NCBI GenBank assembly: GCA_001770855.1
Contig: MESE01000091.1
Location: forward strand, 1-64,000
Direction: 5' to 3'
Length of the DNA stretch: 64,000 bases
Origin: Burkholderiales bacterium RIFCSPLOWO2_02_FULL_57_36
GTDB lineage: Bacteria; Pseudomonadota; Gammaproteobacteria; Burkholderiales; Burkholderiaceae_D
This document shows, piece after piece, positions 1-8,846 of the stretch; positions within the stretch are counted from its first letter, which is position 1; the number at the start of each line of letters is the position of its first letter. The notes under the pieces are model-generated. The model did not search any database. It saw nothing but the letters and a program-made list of their open reading frames with translations, and was not told where the DNA came from. Both the position numbers and the translations under genes were made by a program.

Positions 1-88
1 CCTCAACCGTTTCAACCGCCCGGTGCGGACCCGCATGCCGGGTGGTGTGGGAGGGGACCGACCAATTACTGGCCGCCCCTATCCCGAT
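1..88 (+). mobile_element. Group II intron, 3' end (domains V and VI)
   Basis: The first 88 bases fold as the catalytic 3' part of a group II intron. Domain V is about positions 14-47: a nine-pair lower stem (15-23 with 38-46), a two-base bulge (36-37), a short upper stem (24-27 with 32-35) and a four-base loop. Domain VI follows at 49-85: GGGA/TCCC and GGGG/CCCC pairings leave A81 bulged, seven bases before the end, as expected for the branch-point adenosine. The intron should end at the GAT at 86-88. The rest of the intron, including any reverse transcriptase gene, lies left of the window. The 3' exon is noncoding DNA 34 bp from the stop of the Cys-rich gene on the other strand. Confidence 0.83.
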
Positions 89-122
89 TACGTGCCTTGT
101 GTCCTGATTTTTACCGTCATTA

Positions 123-500
123 CTAATGCGCCGCCGCGCCGGCAGTCTGGCCGACACCGCCGGCTTGTGCGCCCGATGCCATGCGGCGGCACTCAACTGC
201 GCACCGGCGGCATGCTTCCGCGCATTCCTGGCAGTGGGCCATCTGGTGTTTGGCGCATTCTTCGCCGCATGCATCACACACGTCGGCGCACATTCCGCAA
301 ATCACCGTGGAAAATTCGCTTCCGCGCGCCATGTAGCTTGCCGCCATGCGGCAAATTTGCGCGCAATCCATATCCAGCGCAATGCAGCGCGCCATCGTTT
401 TTACATCCTGCTCCATCAGGCATGAAGCGGCGCAATGATCGCAGGCGGTAGCGCAGGAATAACATTCGTCGATACATGATTGAAACTGTTCATGAGCCAT
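123..500 (-). CDS. Four-helix-bundle copper-binding (Csp/DUF326-type) protein
   Basis: A 125-residue protein with about 19 cysteines, mostly in CxxxC or CxxC spacing along predicted helices (for example CIDECYSCATAC near the N-terminus and CQECAEACRRC near the C-terminus). This is the pattern of the Csp copper-storage family, in which cysteines lining a four-helix bundle bind many Cu(I) ions. There is no signal peptide, so a cytosolic Csp3-like role is inferred. The start at 500 is set by an AAGGAG Shine-Dalgarno about seven bases upstream; a longer reading frame to 818 has no such support and an uncharacteristic N-terminus. The C-terminal tail after the last Cys is Gly/Ala-rich. A group II intron ends just downstream. 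Confidence 0.9.
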   Translation of the reverse strand: MAHEQFQSCIDECYSCATACDHCAASCLMEQDVKTMARCIALDMDCAQICRMAASYMARGSEFSTVICGMCADVCDACGEECAKHQMAHCQECAEACRRCAVECRRMASGAQAGGVGQTAGAAAH

Positions 501-870
501 GAAAATCTCCTTTGAAAGTAATGGACCAATAGTTTGACGGCGGGATCGGTCGGAGATAGTCGGTAAGCAAACATCATTCCCTTCGGGCTGGTAGTACACT
601 TTGCATTTCGGAGGCCGTGCCGTGGAGGAAGCTCCGGCATGCATTTTGCGTTTTTTGATACGAGAATCGCCGGATAGCAACTCTCGGTGACGTATACAGC
701 GTTCAGCACTTTTCGCCTTTGGTCGGTAAATGGTGCCGTTAGCGGTTGCAGTATTTGCAAAAGGCTTTGGGACTAGCGCCCAACGCACACCGGAATATTT
801 TTCCGTGTTGAAAACCAAGCCGCATTGATCGCGGAAATTTTTTTGTGCATTTCCAAATTCATCTATTCAT
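501..870. other. Divergent intergenic region, no gene seen
   Basis: This 370-bp gap separates the divergent Cys-rich copper protein and pirin genes and should carry both promoters. The stretch 825-870 is AT-rich. I see no convincing RNA gene or repeat. Confidence 0.6.
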
Positions 871-1785
871 ATGACAACAAATACCGCTCTGGACGTCATT
901 GTAGTGCCGCGAACGCGCGACCTTGGCGGCGGGTTCGACGTGCGGCGCGCATTGCCGTCTGCCGAACGCCGCATGGTTGGCCCGTTCGTGTTTTTCGATC
1001 AGTTCGGCCCCACTGTTTTTTCCGCCGGAAAGGGGCTCGACGTTCGTCCCCATCCGCACATCGGCCTTGCGACCGTCACCTATCTTTTCGATGGTGAAAT
1101 CCTGCATCGCGACAGCCTCGGCACGGTCCAGCCGATTCGTCCGGGGGAAGTTAACTGGATGACGGCAGGCTGCGGCATCGTGCATTCGGAGCGTACGGCA
1201 CAAGAAATCCGGCAGCATGAATCATCGCTGTCCGGCTTGCAATGCTGGGTAGCGCTGCCGCGCGCCCATGAAGAAACCGAACCGGGTTTCATGCACGCCA
1301 GCGCTGATGAACTTCCGGTTGAAGAGGGCGAAGGTATTTCCGCAAAGATCGTTGCAGGACGATTTTCAGGCAAACAATCGCCGGTGCCGGTTTTGTCGGA
1401 CATGTTCTATGTCGACGTGCAACTGCAGCCCGGCGCGCGGTTCGCGGTTCCGGCGGAATACGACGAACAGGCGATTTATGTAGTGCAGGGGCGCGTCGAC
1501 ATGGGCCGTGACGGTGTGTTTGACGCGGGGCGGCTGCTGGTGCTCAAGCCGGGTGCGAGCGTGACGCTGGCATGTTCCGGCGCGTCGGCCGCACGCGTGA
1601 TGCTGCTCGGCGGAGAACCGATGGAAGGTCCGCGTTACGTCACGTGGAATTTCGTATCCAGTTCGCGGGAGCGGATCGAGCAGGCCAAACAGGACTGGCG
1701 CGATCAGGCGTTTCCGAAAGTCCCCGAGGAAACGGAATTCATCCCATTGCCCGGCGATGTTGCCCCACCCGTGGACTATCCTTGA
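871..1785 (+). CDS. Pirin family protein
   Basis: A 304-residue bicupin. The N-terminal cupin carries the pirin metal ligands: HPHIG gives His61 and His63, and IVHSER gives His105 and Glu107, the His3Glu set known from pirins. The C-terminal domain has the usual cupin sheet pattern. Bacterial pirins include quercetinase-like dioxygenases and redox-sensing regulators; which applies here cannot be told from sequence. Length is typical. No good ribosome binding site precedes the ATG. It is transcribed alone, divergently from the copper-protein gene. Confidence 0.92.
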   Translation: MTTNTALDVIVVPRTRDLGGGFDVRRALPSAERRMVGPFVFFDQFGPTVFSAGKGLDVRPHPHIGLATVTYLFDGEILHRDSLGTVQPIRPGEVNWMTAGCGIVHSERTAQEIRQHESSLSGLQCWVALPRAHEETEPGFMHASADELPVEEGEGISAKIVAGRFSGKQSPVPVLSDMFYVDVQLQPGARFAVPAEYDEQAIYVVQGRVDMGRDGVFDAGRLLVLKPGASVTLACSGASAARVMLLGGEPMEGPRYVTWNFVSSSRERIEQAKQDWRDQAFPKVPEETEFIPLPGDVAPPVDYP

Positions 1786-2136
1786 TCGGTCCCAACCGAA
1801 TAGACGTGGCCTGGAGTTGCACGTTGTTTCATCGAAGCAGGCATGCCGTTGGAATCGCGCGATGCAACAGGCCCGCTCCACTCGGCGGCTTCATGGCACT
1901 TGGTTATTGCGTCGTTCTTTGAACAGCGGCGGTTTGTTGCCTTGCGAATAATTTTCTTCTACACTGCAAGCAATGAAGCTATTAGTCGTTGTCGTCTGTC
2001 TTTCACGGTTTTTAATTGACGTGTAATTCGGCTGAAAACAGGAGCGCGGGGTTTCAGCGTATTTCCGGCCCGGTTAGGCGGATACGTCGCCGAGTTAGGC
2101 AGAAATTTTTTCACCCTAAATAAAAGCTTATATCCT
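1786..2136. other. Intergenic region, no gene seen
   Basis: This gap lies between pirin and a small hypothetical gene on the same strand. The right part (about 2100-2135) is AT-rich and may hold the promoter of the small gene. No RNA gene or repeat was recognised. Confidence 0.55.
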
Positions 2137-2325
2137 ATGACCCAATCAACCTATCTTGCTCCAAAACAAGACCGTTTAGACGCCTGGTATGACGGTTCCG
2201 TGATTTGCATCGTGGCGATTGGGGCGCATGGTGATCCACTCGATCTCGGTGAGCATGAAGTTGAGGCATTTATAGAAAAGTTGCAGGCCTGTTTGCGTCA
2301 GGCTAAAGAAGGTACAAAGACATGA
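2137..2325 (+). CDS. Small hypothetical protein (62 aa)
   Basis: A short, mildly acidic soluble protein with no signal peptide or membrane segment. It reads as a small strand-helix fold: a strand around IVAIGAHGDP, then a helix rich in Glu, Lys and Gln at the C-terminus. I do not recognise the family. Codon use resembles the neighbours and the frame is open across its whole length, but there is no clear Shine-Dalgarno, so it is listed with moderate confidence. Confidence 0.5.
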   Translation: MTQSTYLAPKQDRLDAWYDGSVICIVAIGAHGDPLDLGEHEVEAFIEKLQACLRQAKEGTKT

Positions 2326-2483
2326 CATGACTAGACGGACAACACGTTCGATGGTGCCTTTCTCATCACTGTCTTTGGCGAGATGATCGCCGATTCCATC
2401 GAACTGACAAGGAACAATATCGGCTTCAACGGTTCACCTCGGGGAATGCAAAAAGCATCCGGCAGTGCGGCACTCAAAGCCGG

Positions 2484-3800
2484 CTATTTGTCCACGCCCA
2501 CCACCACGGTAGCCATCCGCTCCGGAGCGATCTTGCGCTTGAATGCCGCCTTGATGTCGGCTGCGGTGACCTTCGCCACCTTGCCGCTCCACGTATCGAG
2601 ATAATCGAGCGGCAATTGATAAAAGCCGATCATTGCGATGTTGTCGAGGATCTTGCGGTTATTGTCGATGCGCAATGCAAATCCGCCGATCAGGTTGTCT
2701 TTCGCGGCCTTTAATTCCAGCGGCGTGGGGCCGTTGCGCAGGAAGGCGGACAGCGTGTCCCGCACCACTTTGAGCGCGGCATCGGTTTGTTCTTTCTGGG
2801 TCTGCATCCCGATCTCGAACGGGCCTTGTTGCGCCAGCGGCAGGAAGTAGCTGTAGACGCTGTATGACAAACCGCGCTTCTCGCGGACTTCATTCATCAG
2901 GCGCGACACGAATTCGCCGCCGCCAAGAATATAATTTCCGACCATCAGCGAAAAATAATCGGGATCGCGGCGCGCCAGCGCAGGAGCGCCGATCAGGATA
3001 TGAGCCTGTGATGCCGGATGCGCGATGCGCTGCTCCTGTCCGGTCAATGCCGGCACCTCCGGCATCGGAGGCAATGCGTCGCCCTGCGGCAGGCGCTGCG
3101 TCAATTGCCGTGCGATCGCGTCGGCTTCCGTGCGTGTAATGTCTCCGATCATCGATATCACGGCCCGGTCGGCGACATAGTGCGTGCGATGAAAGGCAAC
3201 CACGTCGTCGCGTGTGATGGCCTCGACCGACGACACGGTCGGGGTGCTTCCATACGGGTGCGCACCGTACAGCAGGCGCCAGAAAGCCTTGTTCGAGATC
3301 GCTTCAGGTTGCGTAAGCTCTTCCCTGATCACCGAGATGATGCGCGCCTTGTCCCGGTCCAGGTAATTCTGCGGGAAATCCGGATGCGCCAGAATCCGCG
3401 CCAGCAGCAGCGTCGCCTTGTCGCGCTCCTCTCGGTTCGATAAGGTGCGCAATGTCACGCCCGCGCGGTCGTTGCCCACCTCGCCGTCCTGTTGCGCGGC
3501 GATATCGGCAAGCGTATCGGAGATCTGCGCTTCAGTCATCGGCGGTTCCGATGGCGATGCGGCAGCTTCACGCAGACCACGCGCCAGCATGGCGTTGGTG
3601 AGGGAAGCGGTACCGGATTTTTCTGACGGATCGCGGCGCGAACCGGCATCGAATTCGACGCTGATATCCAGAATCGGAATCGACGGGCTTTCGACGAGCA
3701 GCACCTGTGCGCCGTTGGCAAGCGACCACGACTGGATCTTCAGTGTCGCGTGGACATTCCAGCTCATGCAGGCAAGGATTGCAACGATCAGAATTTTCAT
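2484..3800 (-). CDS. M16 family peptidase-like protein, catalytically inactive subunit
   Basis: A 438-residue exported protein: signal peptide at residues 1-18 ending in VHA, then a full M16 repeat pair. It lacks the zinc-binding HxxEH motif; the place where it should be reads GTASLTNAMLARG (about residues 63-75). The C-terminal half keeps the substrate-side Arg/Tyr motif (EKRGLSYSVYSY). Such proteins normally pair with an active M16 subunit encoded directly upstream, contributing half of the proteolytic chamber. Here no active partner is next to it: upstream there is a 270-bp inverted-repeat element. The ATG at 3800 is chosen because it begins a proper signal peptide; a longer start at 3839 would bury it. 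Confidence 0.88.
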   Translation of the reverse strand: MKILIVAILACMSWNVHATLKIQSWSLANGAQVLLVESPSIPILDISVEFDAGSRRDPSEKSGTASLTNAMLARGLREAAASPSEPPMTEAQISDTLADIAAQQDGEVGNDRAGVTLRTLSNREERDKATLLLARILAHPDFPQNYLDRDKARIISVIREELTQPEAISNKAFWRLLYGAHPYGSTPTVSSVEAITRDDVVAFHRTHYVADRAVISMIGDITRTEADAIARQLTQRLPQGDALPPMPEVPALTGQEQRIAHPASQAHILIGAPALARRDPDYFSLMVGNYILGGGEFVSRLMNEVREKRGLSYSVYSYFLPLAQQGPFEIGMQTQKEQTDAALKVVRDTLSAFLRNGPTPLELKAAKDNLIGGFALRIDNNRKILDNIAMIGFYQLPLDYLDTWSGKVAKVTAADIKAAFKRKIAPERMATVVVGVDK

Positions 3801-3876
3801 ATTGGTGATTCCGGTGGAGCCGGAAATTTCGGTTGGCAAAAAGCGTTCGGCATCGTCGTGCTTGCGAAGTCAGGAC

Positions 3877-4146
3877 CTAGTGCCGCATTCGGGAAATACT
3901 CCGACAGTAAATCGCGCCTTTTTCCGTCTAGCGGCGTTGCTGTGGGAGTATCGGCTTGCAAGCCGATACCGTTTCGCAGGCGGATCGCATGCGATCCGAA
4001 ACCCCTGCTGCACCGTTGGTCGTCGTTGCCATAGCCGGCTACGCCGCGAAGCAAGTCCCCTTGCGGGATGTCGCCTCCTTCCGCCTTGCCAGTCGAAAAA
4101 AACCATCGATTTCCTTTGCCGGGCTATTTCCCGAATGCGGCACTAG
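3877..4146. mobile_element. MITE-like element with perfect 22-bp terminal inverted repeats
   Basis: Positions 3877-3898 and 4125-4146 are perfect 22-bp inverted repeats that begin and end with CTAG and contain TGCCGCATTCGGGAAATA. The 226 bp between them hold smaller palindromes, such as the CGGCTTGCAAGCCG core near 3953-3966 and CGGATCGCATGCGATCCG near 3981. No protein is plausibly encoded. The architecture fits a nonautonomous miniature transposable element; CTAG may be a duplicated target, since it is present at both ends. No longer target duplication is seen. It sits between the orphan M16 gene and a VOC gene. Confidence 0.78.
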
Positions 4147-4191
4147 CAAGGAGCGGGATATTTTCGTGCAGGGGTTCAGTGTTGCGATGTC

Positions 4192-4614
4192 TCAATCTTG
4201 AACAATCAGCTGGGGGTTCCATACAACTTCCCATAGATGCCGGTCAGGATCTTCAAAGTAGCCGGCGTAGCCGCCCCAAAATGTATCGTGCGCGGGCTTC
4301 ACGATCACGGCCCCGGCATTTTTTGCCTGCGCCATGACTTCATCGACTTCCGCCTGCGATCCGACATTATGCCCTAGCGTAAACTCAGTCTGGCTCACGC
4401 TGCTTAACGGAAGGCCGGAATCATGGGCGATGCTCTTGCGCGGCCAGATCGTGAGCTTCAAGCCGGCCTGCAAATCGAAGAAGGCCACCGCGCCATGCTC
4501 AAATTCCTTGCCGATGATGCCTTCTGTGCGCAGGCCGAGACCATCGCGATAAAACCGGAGCGCGCGCTCCAGATCGTCGACGCCGATGGTAATGACGGTA
4601 ATCCGGGGTTTCAT
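4192..4614 (-). CDS. VOC family protein (glyoxalase/bleomycin resistance fold)
   Basis: A 140-residue protein with the two beta-alpha-beta-beta-beta modules of the vicinal oxygen chelate superfamily. The first begins TVITIGVDDLERALRFYRDG and the second ends in the typical GYAGYFEDPDRHLWEV (about residues 115-130), whose Glu is the usual metal-ligand position. Members include glyoxalases, dioxygenases and resistance proteins; the substrate cannot be assigned. The gene is monocistronic, just beyond the MITE-like element. Confidence 0.88.
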   Translation of the reverse strand: MKPRITVITIGVDDLERALRFYRDGLGLRTEGIIGKEFEHGAVAFFDLQAGLKLTIWPRKSIAHDSGLPLSSVSQTEFTLGHNVGSQAEVDEVMAQAKNAGAVIVKPAHDTFWGGYAGYFEDPDRHLWEVVWNPQLIVQD

Positions 4615-4709
4615 TCGAGAACTCCTCTTGCGGTGTAATTAAGAGCGCCGAACGAAATAACCGCAAGCCGTCATTCCGGTCGGTGCGTTTTGTCAGGGGC
4701 TCCAAGTAT

Positions 4710-5489
4710 TCAATTTCCCGGTTCCGACTTTGGAATTTCCAGAATCCGAAACGGCGGGCGATCCGGAAAACTGCGCAGCAGCAGCGGCTTGGCGACATTG
4801 TAGACCGGAATATTGTTCACCGTTTTCCCTTCCGGATAACCGCGATGCGCATGGCCGTGAAACACCGCGTTGACCGGATAGCGGATCAACGGTTCTTCCA
4901 GCCGGCTGGTGCCCAGGAAAGCGAATATCTCCTTCGGCTCGCCTTGGACCGTGGCTTCGATTGGAGAGTAGTGCAGTAGAGCGATCCGTTGACTGGTTCT
5001 TAGTTTGGCGAGCGCCGATTCAAGTTTGAGCGCTTCCTGTATCGCTTCGTTGACGAACAGCTTGGTGATGTTTTCGCCCCAGGGGCCAAGCGTGCGCCGC
5101 CCGTATCCGCCCGCAAATCCTTTGGCGCCCGCAATACCGAGCCCGTCGATTTCACAGGCTTCTCCATCCAGAATTTTGACGCCGGCATCGGCCAGGATCT
5201 GTTGCACTTCGTCTTGCTTGCCGGATTCGAAATCATGATTGCCGAGCACAGCCACCATCGGGATTCTGGCTGTGGATAATTCTTCCGCCAGAATATGCGC
5301 CTCCTCGGGCAAACCATAATCGGTCAAGTCGCCGCACAGAAAAAGAATATCCGCTGCTTCGGCGGCTTGCAGAAAAAGCGGGCGCAACGTACCCGCTGAT
5401 GTCTTGGCGCAATGAAGGTCGCCTACTGCTGCCAATCGAATCGTGTCTCGTGGGCGCACAGAAAATTCCTTATTGGTAATTTTATTCAC
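4710..5489 (-). CDS. Metallophosphoesterase (calcineurin-like)
   Basis: A 259-residue protein with the full metallophosphoesterase motif set: GDLH (23-26), GDLTD (53-57), GNHD (83-86), a central HYSP (173-176) and HGHAH (211-215). It should hydrolyse phosphoesters with two bound metals in the cytoplasm; the substrate is unknown. I place the start at a GTG (5489) just before the conserved domain because upstream residues do not look like family sequence; ATG codons at about 5537 and 5561 are alternatives. It is transcribed divergently from a nucleotidyltransferase-like gene 116 bp away, and the two may be functionally linked. Confidence 0.86.
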   Translation of the reverse strand: MNKITNKEFSVRPRDTIRLAAVGDLHCAKTSAGTLRPLFLQAAEAADILFLCGDLTDYGLPEEAHILAEELSTARIPMVAVLGNHDFESGKQDEVQQILADAGVKILDGEACEIDGLGIAGAKGFAGGYGRRTLGPWGENITKLFVNEAIQEALKLESALAKLRTSQRIALLHYSPIEATVQGEPKEIFAFLGTSRLEEPLIRYPVNAVFHGHAHRGYPEGKTVNNIPVYNVAKPLLLRSFPDRPPFRILEIPKSEPGN

Positions 5490-5605
5490 TACACAATCTT
5501 GTATTGTCGTCAGCAAGCAAGAGCCATTCCGTCCCATGGAAAGACTGCAATTTGGTGGCATGAGTTTTGCTGATTTCTGTCTGTCACATCCCCCGGATTC
5601 ATGAA

Positions 5606-6433
5606 ATGCAAAAAGCCGAATTGGCGTCGTCGACAAACGGTGAAACTGATCAAGGCACAATAGCGTTTTATCGTCATGTCCTGGAAGCATTGAATGCTTC
5701 CGCAATCCCGTTCCTGGTCGGCGGCGCCTACGCATTCAACCAGTACACGGCGATCAGCCGCAACACCAAGGACCTCGATATCTTCATTCGGCGCGACGAT
5801 TATTCGCGGATGAGCGGCGCGTTGCTTCAGGCGGGGTACAAAACCGAGATGACCTATCCGCACTGGCTCGCGAAAATTCGCTCCAACGGAGATTTGATCG
5901 ATCTTATTTTCAGTTCCGGAAACGGTGTCGCGGAAGTCGATGCAGCATGGTTCGACCACGCGATTCAGGGGCAGGTGCTCGATGTCCCGGTAAAACTCTG
6001 TCCAGCCGAAGAAATGCTCTGGTCCAAGGCATTCATCATGGAGCGGGAACGCTACGACGGCGCCGATATCGCGCACCTGATACGTGCGCGCGGCGGCCAA
6101 CTCGACTGGCAGCGCCTGCTCCATCGGTTTGGACCGTACTGGCGGATGCTGTTAAGCCATCTGGTCATGTTCGGTTTTGTGTATCCCGCGCACCGCGACC
6201 TGGTTCCGATATGGGTCATCGATGAACTGCTGGAGCGCCTGCGTCACGAAATCCGTACACCGGCGCCGACAGACCATATTTGCCTCGGTCCGCTATTGTC
6301 GCGAGAACAGTATTTGACGGACATCGGAGAATGGGGATACCACGATGCCAGGCTCACTCCTTCGGGCAACATGACGGCAAACGAGGCGGCGATCTGGACT
6401 GATGCGATACAGCGCAAGGGAGAGCCGTCCTAG
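5606..6433 (+). CDS. Nucleotidyltransferase-fold protein (MNT/AbiEii-like)
   Basis: A 275-residue protein whose N-terminal third matches the minimal nucleotidyltransferase fold: Gly-Gly at 39-40 (FLVGGAYAF) followed by the paired acids D56 and D58 in KDLDIF, and a later acidic strand. The C-terminal part is helical and Trp/Arg rich and is not assigned. Related proteins include toxin-like and antibiotic-modifying enzymes, but no partner antitoxin is visible; the divergent neighbour is a phosphoesterase. The start at 5606 is preferred; an upstream start at 5567 is possible. Confidence 0.75.
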   Translation: MQKAELASSTNGETDQGTIAFYRHVLEALNASAIPFLVGGAYAFNQYTAISRNTKDLDIFIRRDDYSRMSGALLQAGYKTEMTYPHWLAKIRSNGDLIDLIFSSGNGVAEVDAAWFDHAIQGQVLDVPVKLCPAEEMLWSKAFIMERERYDGADIAHLIRARGGQLDWQRLLHRFGPYWRMLLSHLVMFGFVYPAHRDLVPIWVIDELLERLRHEIRTPAPTDHICLGPLLSREQYLTDIGEWGYHDARLTPSGNMTANEAAIWTDAIQRKGEPS

Positions 6434-6472
6434 TGCCCGGCTCGGGAAAAGCAGTCCTTTCATTCGATTCAG

Positions 6473-7831
6473 TCAGCGCAGTGCATGTACTTCGCGCAAG
6501 ACTGCTTCCACTTCCGCAGGCGAATTGCGAATGCTCGGCGCCAGGCGCACATAGCGTACCGCGTACGGCGTGACCGTGGCGATGACGTGGCGCTTGCGCA
6601 GCCGATTCACCGCCGCGAACGGATTCATCTTGTTGACGTCGAAGCAGACGATGCCCGCCGAAAGAGTATCGGCCAACGGCGTCCGGAGCGTTATATGCTT
6701 CATCCCTTTCAATCCTTCCTTGAGCTGGCGCGCCAGCTCATGCGTGCGCGATGCGATGCGGGCCTTGCCGATTTCCCGATGCAGGGCAAACGCTTCCGTA
6801 ATCGCCCACTGGTGCTCGAAAGGCTTGAAGCCGCCGGGCGACATCCTGCGTCCGTCGGTGCGGCCGTTGACGTCCGTGCCTGTCATCCAGGCGTTGCGCG
6901 TGCCGTCGTCGTAAAAACTGGGAACGGTCGCCAACATGTTTTCCCATCCACGGGGGCTACCCCATATCAAGCCGGTTCCGCGCGGTCCAAACAACCATTT
7001 GTGACAACCGGCCATGAAAAAATCGCATCCCAGATCGCTCATCGTGGCATCTTCCACGCCGAATCCATGCACACCGTCGACACAGATCAGGATTTGTTTT
7101 TTTTCGCCCCGGCCGGCATTGATTTTTTTGACGGCATCGGAAATGCGCCGCAGCGGCAGCTTGAGCCCGGTGCCGGAATGCACCCATGTCAGCGCCAGTG
7201 CGCGGGTACTCGGCCGGATCGATTTCACCAGCGAATCGGTCAGGCTCTCCTCGGAAACATCATGAATGTTTTCATAGAGCGGCACCTGTCGTACCGAGAT
7301 CTGCTTGTGCATCGATGCAAGCCGCAGCGCCTCATGCGTCGCATAGTAGTCGCGCGTAGTGCTTAATACTTCATCGCCTTTGGACAGGCGCAAGCCGCTG
7401 TAGACCAGCCCAAGTCCCATCGTTGTGCTGTCGGTCAAGGCAATATCGTTCGGCTCATCGACGCCGAGATAATCAGCTGCGGCGGACAATGCGGCATTGA
7501 CGCGGCGCCGGTTCTGCTGATTGAGATAAGCCACGGGATTGCTGTCGAGTTCTTTGCGATAGTTCTCGATCGCATCCCGAACCGCCTTCGGGTGCGACGC
7601 AACGTACAGGGCGCTCATGTGAATGTAATCTTCGGACAGCGCGAACTGATCGCGCACTTCGTTCCAGTCGTCAGCGTTGCGCAGGAATGCGGGGCGGGGC
7701 AATGGTGTCGAATCGGAGGCTGCGTCAAGGTCGGCCTCGGAGTCACCGTTCCGTCCGCACGCAGCAGCGGTGGCGCCGGCGGCGAGCGCCACCGTGGCTC
7801 GTGCAATAAAATCCCTGCGGCTGAGCGGCAT
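6473..7831 (-). CDS. Class V PLP-dependent aminotransferase with Tat signal
   Basis: A 452-residue fold-type I PLP enzyme. The N-terminus has a twin-arginine signal (SRRDFIARA, then a hydrophobic Ala-rich stretch ending AAACG), so export or lipid anchoring after Cys25 is predicted. The body resembles cysteine desulfurase/isopenicillin-N epimerase-like proteins, with a DGVHGFG motif for the PLP-binding Asp and His and GCHKWLFGPRG carrying the Schiff-base lysine. Substrate is unknown. The ATG at 7831 is chosen because it starts the Tat signal. It is convergent with the nucleotidyltransferase-like gene. Confidence 0.9.
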   Translation of the reverse strand: MPLSRRDFIARATVALAAGATAAACGRNGDSEADLDAASDSTPLPRPAFLRNADDWNEVRDQFALSEDYIHMSALYVASHPKAVRDAIENYRKELDSNPVAYLNQQNRRRVNAALSAAADYLGVDEPNDIALTDSTTMGLGLVYSGLRLSKGDEVLSTTRDYYATHEALRLASMHKQISVRQVPLYENIHDVSEESLTDSLVKSIRPSTRALALTWVHSGTGLKLPLRRISDAVKKINAGRGEKKQILICVDGVHGFGVEDATMSDLGCDFFMAGCHKWLFGPRGTGLIWGSPRGWENMLATVPSFYDDGTRNAWMTGTDVNGRTDGRRMSPGGFKPFEHQWAITEAFALHREIGKARIASRTHELARQLKEGLKGMKHITLRTPLADTLSAGIVCFDVNKMNPFAAVNRLRKRHVIATVTPYAVRYVRLAPSIRNSPAEVEAVLREVHALR

Positions 7832-7901
7832 ATGCCAGGACTTTCGCAATCGCTCGCAACACATTTATTCCGTCATTGCAATGGCAGGTCGATCCGGCAT
7901 A

Positions 7902-8123
7902 TCAGACGTGTTCCGGCGGCTCGATTTCCGGCATCCCCGGGTCCGGCTCGATTTCCGGTCCCGACGGCCCCGGCGGAATACCGGGATCAGGCGGCGGCTC
8001 GGGAATTTCCGGGCCCGGGCGATGCCCGGGTTCGATCTCGGGTTCCGGCCTGGGAATTGCAGGAATCTCCGGCGGCGACTTTATCGGGTCTCGTTCCGGC
8101 GGTGGATTGATCATGTTGTCCAT
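7902..8123 (-). CDS. Small proline-rich protein
   Basis: A 73-residue protein made almost wholly of Pro, Glu, Gly and Ile in PEIP/PEPE/GPEI-type repeats, ending EIEPPEHV. There is no signal peptide or membrane segment. Low-complexity proteins of this kind are common unannotated small genes in Burkholderiales; function is unknown. The start at 8123 has a weak purine-rich ribosome site (CAGAGAA). It lies between the aminotransferase gene and a secreted-protein gene on the same strand. Confidence 0.6.
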   Translation of the reverse strand: MDNMINPPPERDPIKSPPEIPAIPRPEPEIEPGHRPGPEIPEPPPDPGIPPGPSGPEIEPDPGMPEIEPPEHV

Positions 8124-8282
8124 TTCTCTGGATAAAGCCTGTTTTGCCAACAGCTTGAACCGCGTTCAATCCGGCAGCGATGTTTCCATTCATTGCTCCA
8201 ACCGGAACGATGCGGGCGGTCAGGACAAAACGCCGCTTCGCCCATCAAGCGTCATGGCTTGAAACGTGCGGCGATTCACCTT

Positions 8283-8846
8283 TTAACGTGTGCCGGCTCC
8301 GGTACTTCCGCTCATGCCGGCGTCGCCCGAACCGCCGCTTGACTGCCCGCCCTGCAGCGTCGGCGTCGCGCCCATATCGACGAGTTTCACCGGCCACGCC
8401 ATTGCGACGGTCCTGACTTTTCCGCCGCTGCGGACCTGCGCGTTTCTGGTCAGGGTATGGCCATTGGCATCGGCGCGGACGCGGTAGTTGCCGGGTTTGT
8501 CAAAATCAACCAGCATGATCGGTGCGTCGCAGTTGGTCTTGAGCAGCGACCGGCCGCGTGCGTCGGCGATGTCGATGTCCACGCCGGCCAGATACGCACC
8601 GTTGCTGGCCGCGAACGTCACCATCAAATCGTAGCCCGACGCTGCCTGTTTCATCGCATCGACCTCGTCTTCTCCGACGCCGCCGCACAGATAGGTAACT
8701 CCGTTTTCGGTTTTCGGTTCAAGATAGGTCATCGGTACCGGCAGCGGGCGATCCGAACCCGGCGGTAATTTTTGAGCGCCGGTTTGCGCAAGCGACGCAG
8801 CGCACGCAAAACCGGCAAGGATCAGGAATGTAATTTTCAGTGCCAT
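8283..8846 (-). CDS. Secreted hypothetical protein with carboxypeptidase-regulatory-like domain
   Basis: About 187 residues with a clear Sec signal peptide (cleavage near ASLAQ), then a beta-rich domain reminiscent of carboxypeptidase-regulatory or transthyretin-like folds (VDIDIADARG...; PGNYRVRADANGHT) and a Gly/Ser-rich tail. A periplasmic or surface role is likely. A CAGGAG ribosome site precedes both a GTG (8849) and the ATG (8846); I choose the ATG. No enzyme motif is visible. Confidence 0.78.
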   Translation of the reverse strand: MALKITFLILAGFACAASLAQTGAQKLPPGSDRPLPVPMTYLEPKTENGVTYLCGGVGEDEVDAMKQAASGYDLMVTFAASNGAYLAGVDIDIADARGRSLLKTNCDAPIMLVDFDKPGNYRVRADANGHTLTRNAQVRSGGKVRTVAMAWPVKLVDMGATPTLQGGQSSGGSGDAGMSGSTGAGTR

